The position numbers and the translations under genes were made by a program. Below, one piece after another: positions 15,148 to 19,254 of a stretch of DNA of 19,254 nucleotides. The DNA comes from DASSBG01 sp965651365 (GTDB lineage Bacteria > Pseudomonadota > Gammaproteobacteria > Xanthomonadales > Rhodanobacteraceae). A model generated the notes under the pieces. It had not been told where the DNA came from and did no database searches. It saw only the letters and a list, made by a program, of their open reading frames with translations. The stretch lies in NCBI GenBank assembly GCA_965651365.1, contig CBFGSA010000048.1, forward strand, positions 1 through 19,254, written 5' to 3'. The stretch's first letter is position 1; each line of letters opens with the position of its first letter.

Positions 15148-16622
15148 GGCAAACCCCTGTCCTGTTCGAGGATCCCTTGCATCACGGGAACCGAAGTCGG
15201 CGCAAGGCGCACCTCCCGCGCCGTCCTGATCGCCCCGGATGCCGGTTCCGGTTTGACCGTGTGTTTGCCTTGCGCATGGTGCATCTGCCACACGTACAGC
15301 GGCATGCCGATCAGCATCAGCGCGAAGGTCCAGTAGACGACATCCTGGCCGGCACCGAAGGTGGCCCACATCGTGAACGCGAAGGCCGCCAGCGCCAGGC
15401 CCAGATTGCGCCAGCGCATGCGCTGACCGTTGCGCTGCGCGAGTACAATTTCCGCGAGCGCGCTGAACAGATAGGCGAACACGCCGCTCAGTGCCGTGAG
15501 CAACAGTAGAAACGTGAACATGGCGACCAGCCCGTGGCTGTAATTGGCCAGCACCAGCGCGCTGTCGACCACGCCTGCAATCAACAGCGTGGCGACTGGT
15601 GCGCCACGCCCGAATTCGCGGGCGAATGTGCCTGGCAGCAGGCCGTCCCGCGCCACGGCCTGCGGAAACTGGCCGACAACGAGAATCCAGCCGTTGAGCG
15701 CGCCGAAGCAGGAAATGGCCGCCGCACCGGCAATCAGCCAGCCCGCCCAGCTGCCCCACAGCAGCGTGCCGGCCAGCGCAAACGGAGCCTCCGAAGTGGC
15801 AAGCTGGGCGGCCGGCACCACGCCCATCACCGCCGTCGTGCAGGCAATGTAAAGAACGGCCGCAATCACGGTGCCGAGCAGCGTGGCGCGCGGGATCGTC
15901 CTGGCCGGATCGCGCACGTGGCCGGCCGGAACGGTCGCGCATTCCACGCCGATGAAGGCAAACAGCGTCGCCGCCACGCTCACGTTGATGGCGTGCAACG
16001 GCGGCCCGACCTGCGGGCCCGGCGCCAGCAGATGCGGATCGAAATACGCCAGACCGAAGATGGCCAGAACCAGCAAGGGCGCAACCTTCAGCACCGTGGT
16101 CACGACCTGCACCGCACCGGCGCTGCGGATCCCGCCGAGGTTGACGGCGGTCAGCGTCCAGATCGCGGCCAGCGCAAGCAGTGCGCTCGCCAGCGGCTGC
16201 GTGCCGATGCCCGGCATCAGGGCCAGGAAGTAGCCGGCAAAGGCGACCGCAATCGCGGCATTGCCAATCACCCCGCCGACCCAGTACATCCACGCCACCA
16301 GAAACCCGACGCAATCGCCGAACGCCGCGCGCGTGTAGGCATACGGCCCGCTTGCAAGCGGCATGCGTTTGGTCAGGCGGTAGAACACCCCGGCGATCAG
16401 CAGCGCGCCAACCGCGCTGACCACCCAGCCGGCCAGACTGAAGGCAGCAAACGGTGCCAGCGCCGCCGGCAAAAGGAATACGCCCGAGCCGATCATGTTG
16501 CCAAGTACCAGCGCGGTTGCCGTCACCAGGCCGATCTGTCGCGTGCTCGCCTGCATGCGTGACAAGTTGCGCTCCGGATGCTGTGCGCGGACGATGCTCA
16601 CCGTTTCCCGTATCGCAGACAT
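15144..16622 (-). CDS. APC-superfamily permease, AdiC/PotE-like (first in operon)
   Basis: This is a 492-residue inner-membrane permease. The ATG at 16622 has GAGGGGG about seven bases upstream; an internal Met23 is an alternative. Helix 1 has GNMIGSGVFLLPA (41-53), nearly the AdiC sequence. Helix 6 has FAFIGVECATVPAGHVRDPARTIPRA, and helix 8 has CFGALNGWILVVGQ, matching the AdiC helix that bears substrate-stacking Trp293. The equivalent of AdiC Trp202 is not apparent (YFDPHLLAPG region), so arginine/agmatine exchange cannot be assumed. The N-terminal 30 residues are cytoplasmic and polar. It leads the APC-APC-MFS operon and lies 155 bp downstream of the exported ABM-like gene, with a hairpin between them. 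No decarboxylase gene lies nearby, so an acid-resistance antiporter role is not supported. Confidence 0.88.
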   Translation of the reverse strand: MSAIRETVSIVRAQHPERNLSRMQASTRQIGLVTATALVLGNMIGSGVFLLPAALAPFAAFSLAGWVVSAVGALLIAGVFYRLTKRMPLASGPYAYTRAAFGDCVGFLVAWMYWVGGVIGNAAIAVAFAGYFLALMPGIGTQPLASALLALAAIWTLTAVNLGGIRSAGAVQVVTTVLKVAPLLVLAIFGLAYFDPHLLAPGPQVGPPLHAINVSVAATLFAFIGVECATVPAGHVRDPARTIPRATLLGTVIAAVLYIACTTAVMGVVPAAQLATSEAPFALAGTLLWGSWAGWLIAGAAAISCFGALNGWILVVGQFPQAVARDGLLPGTFAREFGRGAPVATLLIAGVVDSALVLANYSHGLVAMFTFLLLLTALSGVFAYLFSALAEIVLAQRNGQRMRWRNLGLALAAFAFTMWATFGAGQDVVYWTFALMLIGMPLYVWQMHHAQGKHTVKPEPASGAIRTAREVRLAPTSVPVMQGILEQDRGLP

Positions 16623-16737
16623 CGACACCCCCTCAGTCAGAAAAGACCCCTGGCACGGCCCACCCGCACGGTGCCGGGCCAGAACCAGACCGGTGCCATG
16701 CAGCTTCCGGTGGCGCGGTGCATCCAGGTTTCCAATC

Positions 16738-16767
16738 GTCACGGCCCGGGCAGCGCCGGGCCGTGAC
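16738..16767 (-). terminator. Strong 12-bp hairpin between the ABM-like gene and the transporter operon
   Basis: GTCACGGCCCGG (16738-16749) pairs perfectly with CCGGGCCGTGAC (16756-16767) around a 6-base loop, beginning 10 bases past the stop of the ABM-like gene. It is very stable, but no T run follows in either direction. It may therefore be a partial terminator, an attenuator or an mRNA-stability element that lowers transporter expression relative to the upstream gene. Confidence 0.5.
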
Positions 16768-16777
16768 CATCAAGCCG

Positions 16778-17563
16778 TTACTGCGGCGTGGACAGGTCTG
16801 GCCGATAGTGCCAAACCGTGTAGTCACGCTCCTTGATCGCAGACGAGAATTTGTCGATCAGCTTTTGCGCGGCTTCCTTGGAACCCAAGGCCCTGGTCAT
16901 GAGCTCCATCAGGCTGGGCGAGGGCTCGGCCATGCCGGCCCAGTTCTCCATGGGTTCGACAATGCTCATGCCACCGGAACCACCGACCGTGTAGCGGACG
17001 AGGTAGCTGTAGGGCCACTTCTGGCTGGTTGCAGCCGCGTGAATCTGCTTCAGCACGTCCTTGATGTCCACACTGTGGCCGCCCTTGAAACGGTAGCTGG
17101 TGACGCCGAAGTAGCGATAGCCCTCGTCGTCAATCCAGTGCGAGAGCTTTTCATTCGTCACGATGAAGATGTGCTGCATTTTGTCGACGTGTTGACCCAC
17201 ATCCTGCGAAAACTGCTTGCCCGCACCGGACTTGTCGCCCCAGGCATTTTCGCTGTCCAGGTCACCCCAGGCGTGGTTGCTCGACTGGACCGCATAGCGG
17301 TCGAGGTTCGACCCGACCACCGGCTCGTAAACCTTCCACTGGAACGGATCGCCCGCGCGCTTGCGCCAGGCGACGTGTTTTTTCATGCCCGCCTCGAATG
17401 CCTGAAACTGGCCTTGCTTGGGCCAGAACACCCAGGTGTCCGCGACATTGTGTTCGGCCTTTTTGTCGCCCATCTTGTCGGTCGCGAACGACGGGCTGGC
17501 CAGGCCCACGGCGACCAACGCCGCGGCCAGCGTGAACAGGGTCAAGCGAACATGCAGTTTCAT
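16778..17563 (-). CDS. Exported protein with duplicated alpha/beta-barrel (ABM/NIPSNAP-like) domain
   Basis: This is a 261-residue protein. The ATG at 17563 has GGGAGA eight bases upstream and opens a signal peptide (MKLHVRLTLFTLAAALVAVG, predicted cut after SFA near residue 27); a longer frame from 17665 lacks support. The mature protein appears to be two tandem copies of a ferredoxin-like fold. The first spans roughly TWVFWPKQGQFQAFEAGMKK to SSNHAWGDLD, the second YFGVTSYRFKGG to MENWAGM. Each runs strand, helix, strand (KVYEPVVGSNLDRYAVQ against YLVRYTVGGSGGMSIVE), ending with a Trp-Gly or Trp-Ala-Gly turn, as in dimeric alpha/beta-barrel proteins. No catalytic residues or cofactor site can be named. 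It is probably periplasmic. It is divergent from the regulator and upstream of the transporter operon in the same direction. The fold call is inference. Confidence 0.75.
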   Translation of the reverse strand: MKLHVRLTLFTLAAALVAVGLASPSFATDKMGDKKAEHNVADTWVFWPKQGQFQAFEAGMKKHVAWRKRAGDPFQWKVYEPVVGSNLDRYAVQSSNHAWGDLDSENAWGDKSGAGKQFSQDVGQHVDKMQHIFIVTNEKLSHWIDDEGYRYFGVTSYRFKGGHSVDIKDVLKQIHAAATSQKWPYSYLVRYTVGGSGGMSIVEPMENWAGMAEPSPSLMELMTRALGSKEAAQKLIDKFSSAIKERDYTVWHYRPDLSTPQ

Positions 17564-17633
17564 GGTCTTTTCTCCCAAATGAATGTAAGCGACGGATCGG
17601 AATGGAGCGTAGAAGGCCGCCAGCCGGAAATCC

Positions 17634-17665
17634 TGACGGCCACATGATTTTTTTATGATGGCCAC
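17634..17665. promoter_or_regulatory. Candidate operator: direct repeat of TGAYGGCCAC
   Basis: TGACGGCCAC (17634-17643) and TGATGGCCAC (17656-17665) are direct repeats with one mismatch, 22 bp apart (two helical turns), separated by an AT-rich stretch. They sit in the 117-bp gap between the exported-protein gene and the divergent winged-helix regulator. OmpR-type winged helices commonly bind such in-phase direct repeats, so this may be the regulator's own site (inference). Confidence 0.5.
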
Positions 17666-17680
17666 GGCGTGACCGTGCTA

Positions 17681-19254
17681 ATGTGCGAACAAATGAATGA
17701 TTCCGGGGGTAATCCAGGGGGCGTCGACCGGCCATTGCAGATCAATGGCGTGCTGGTCGAGCCGGATGCCCTGCGCATCTGCGGCAGGCAAGCCTCTTGC
17801 CAGATCGAACCCAAGGTCATGGCGCTGCTGGTGGCGCTGTCCGAGCGGCAGGGCCAGTTGTGGACCCGCGAGGAACTGCTGGCGCGCATCTGGGCCGGCA
17901 CCTTGGTCAGCGACGAATGCCTGACGCGGATCGTGTATCTGCTGCGCAAGTCGCTGCGGCAAATCGGCGAAGCCGACGTATCCATCTCGACCGTCGCCAA
18001 ACTGGGCTATCGGCTGGATGCACAAGTTCGGCAACAGCCTCCGGACACGCAAGCGGCAAGCGCACAACAAAACAAATTTCCTGCATTTTCTGTCGCGGTC
18101 CTGCCCGTTGTCGATCAGTCCGAAAATGGCGATGGCAAATTGCTGGCCGACGGACTGACCCGCGACCTGACGATGCTGCTGGCGCACACGCCGCGCTTTC
18201 GAGTGACGCCCTACAGCTCCGCGCTGCGCCTTGCCGCGGCCCCACCGGACACCACGGCAGCGGGTAGAGCATTGCATGCGCGCTTCATTGTCACGGCGAC
18301 CCTGACCCGTTGCACGAACGCCGTGCGGATACGCGCCGATCTGTGCGACGCCGCTGAAGACGTGCTGTTGTGGGCGCAAAAGTACGAAGCGGCCATCGAT
18401 CGTTTCTTCGAGGTGCAGGAAGATGCCGTGTGCAGCATCACCACCGCAATCACCGCCAAGGTCAACACCACGCAACCGGCGCGCGTGCGCCGCACCGGTC
18501 GCTTCCACCTGTCGGCCTACGAACGCGTGCAGGCGGCTGAGGCCTTGCGTCTCAACTACGGACCCGACAGCGCGCGCCAGATCGTCGCCATGCTGGAAGA
18601 AGCCCTGCAAATCGAGCCTGCCGACCCGCTGACCCGCGCGGCGCTGGCGGTGCAGCTGAGCCAGAACGTGGTCAGCCAGTGGACTGAGAATCCCGAAGCG
18701 ACGATGGCGCAAGCGGATGCGCTGATCGACGAGGCGCTGCGGGCCGCGCCCGACGATCCGGATGTGAACGCAGACGCGGGTATCGTCGCGACCATGTTCC
18801 ACCGACCCGACGAAGCCATCCGCCACCTGGAGTTTGCTACTAGACGCAACCCGAATGATGCGCATGCACTGGCAGTCCTCGGTTGGCAGCGCTGCCTGCG
18901 TCATGCCGACCCGATCGGTATCGGCCTGATCGAAAGAGCCGAAGAGCGTGCGCCGCACCACCCCCGCTTCGGACTGTGGGCAACCTATCGCGCCACCGGC
19001 CATCTGTTCATGCTCGATTTCGAGCAGGGCCTGCGCGGCGGCCAGCAAGCCGTCGAGCGCACGCCCAACTACTACCAACCGCACCTCACCTGTGCCTGGG
19101 CGCACACCGCGCTTGGCGACCAGGCCGCGGCCAGGCAGCAAGTTGCCCGTGCCAAAGAGCTTGCATCGGAAGACATTCTCGAGCGCTTTGTCGGCGAGAT
19201 GCGCAAATGGTCGCAAAACTCCCCCAACAAGGCGCACTGCTGGGCAGTGCTGGA
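17681..19254 (+). CDS. Winged-helix transcriptional regulator with TolB/FlgO-like and TPR-like domains, 3' end cut
   Basis: An open frame runs from the ATG at 17681 to the window edge (524 codons, no stop). Residues about 18-113 are an OmpR/PhoB-type winged helix: LLARIWAGTLVSDECLTRIV then YLLRKSL and ISTVAKLGYRLDA. Residues about 136-262 (AVLPVVDQSENGDGKLLADG, then LTRDLTMLL, FIVTATLTR, VLLWAQKYEAAIDRFFEVQE) match the TolB/FlgO-like domain seen in CadC-type and adenylate-cyclase-like regulators. From about 295 on, helical TPR-like repeats follow (LEEALQIEPADPLTRAALAV, IDEALRAAPDDPDVNADAG). Unlike CadC, no membrane helix is seen between the domains, so it is probably cytoplasmic. There is no clear Shine-Dalgarno. 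In-frame GTG codons at 17669 and 17675 and an ATG at 17693 are alternative starts. It likely regulates the divergent gene. Confidence 0.88.
   Translation, partial: MCEQMNDSGGNPGGVDRPLQINGVLVEPDALRICGRQASCQIEPKVMALLVALSERQGQLWTREELLARIWAGTLVSDECLTRIVYLLRKSLRQIGEADVSISTVAKLGYRLDAQVRQQPPDTQAASAQQNKFPAFSVAVLPVVDQSENGDGKLLADGLTRDLTMLLAHTPRFRVTPYSSALRLAAAPPDTTAAGRALHARFIVTATLTRCTNAVRIRADLCDAAEDVLLWAQKYEAAIDRFFEVQEDAVCSITTAITAKVNTTQPARVRRTGRFHLSAYERVQAAEALRLNYGPDSARQIVAMLEEALQIEPADPLTRAALAVQLSQNVVSQWTENPEATMAQADALIDEALRAAPDDPDVNADAGIVATMFHRPDEAIRHLEFATRRNPNDAHALAVLGWQRCLRHADPIGIGLIERAEERAPHHPRFGLWATYRATGHLFMLDFEQGLRGGQQAVERTPNYYQPHLTCAWAHTALGDQAAARQQVARAKELASEDILERFVGEMRKWSQNSPNKAHCWAVL

Noticed and set aside
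15144..16622. Acid-resistance arginine/agmatine antiporter (AdiC) assignment
   Set aside because: Helix 1 and helix 8 motifs fit, but the equivalent of Trp202 is not evident and no arginine decarboxylase gene is nearby, so only a family-level call is kept.
17678..19237. 519-codon frame on the minus strand opposite the regulator
   Set aside because: The plus strand reads a winged helix, a TolB-like domain and TPR-like repeats without a stop, so the minus frame is a shadow.

Overview
The window is a dense, GC-rich stretch of bacterial chromosome. The gene content and protein style point to a gammaproteobacterium near Xanthomonadales/Lysobacterales. The clues are a TolB/TPR-type winged-helix regulator, M13 lipoprotein peptidases, a short two-helix protein resembling DUF6116, and Mfd, TcdA and Slp sequences of proteobacterial type. 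That placement is inferred from protein resemblance, not from a marker gene. I see no tRNA, rRNA, CRISPR array, insertion sequence or phage gene.

Left part (1-7637), mostly housekeeping. tcdA, a tRNA t6A-cyclising enzyme, runs leftward and loses only its last codons at the window edge. It is divergent from a 70-residue membrane protein. Then come, all leftward, a small unknown ORF and the acetyl-CoA synthetase gene acs upstream of it, and an M13 (neprilysin/PepO-like) lipoprotein metallopeptidase with a clear intrinsic terminator. A Slp-family outer-membrane lipoprotein diverges from the peptidase. It faces a cation diffusion facilitator gene across a convergent gap that holds a large inverted repeat (6550-6681).

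Middle part (7713-12289), rightward. The transcription-repair coupling factor gene mfd starts with GTG. It is followed by a hemerythrin-like/Rsd-like four-helix protein with an excellent ribosome binding site and an incomplete metal-ligand set, and then by a small secreted single-EF-hand protein preceded by a perfect 16-bp palindrome.

Right part (12410-19254), the most interesting section. Three transporter genes (two APC-superfamily permeases of different subfamilies and an AmpG-like MFS permease) read leftward with two ATGA stop/start overlaps. Upstream in the same direction lies an exported protein that looks like a duplicated dimeric alpha/beta-barrel (ABM/NIPSNAP-like) protein. Divergent from it is a one-component regulator: OmpR-type winged helix, TolB/FlgO-like middle domain, then TPR-like repeats, with no membrane segment seen, cut by the right window edge. 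The 117-bp divergent gap contains a direct repeat TGA(C/T)GGCCAC with 22-bp periodicity, a plausible operator. My best candidate for an undescribed system is this regulator, exported protein and transporter cassette. Its substrate cannot be read from the sequence.
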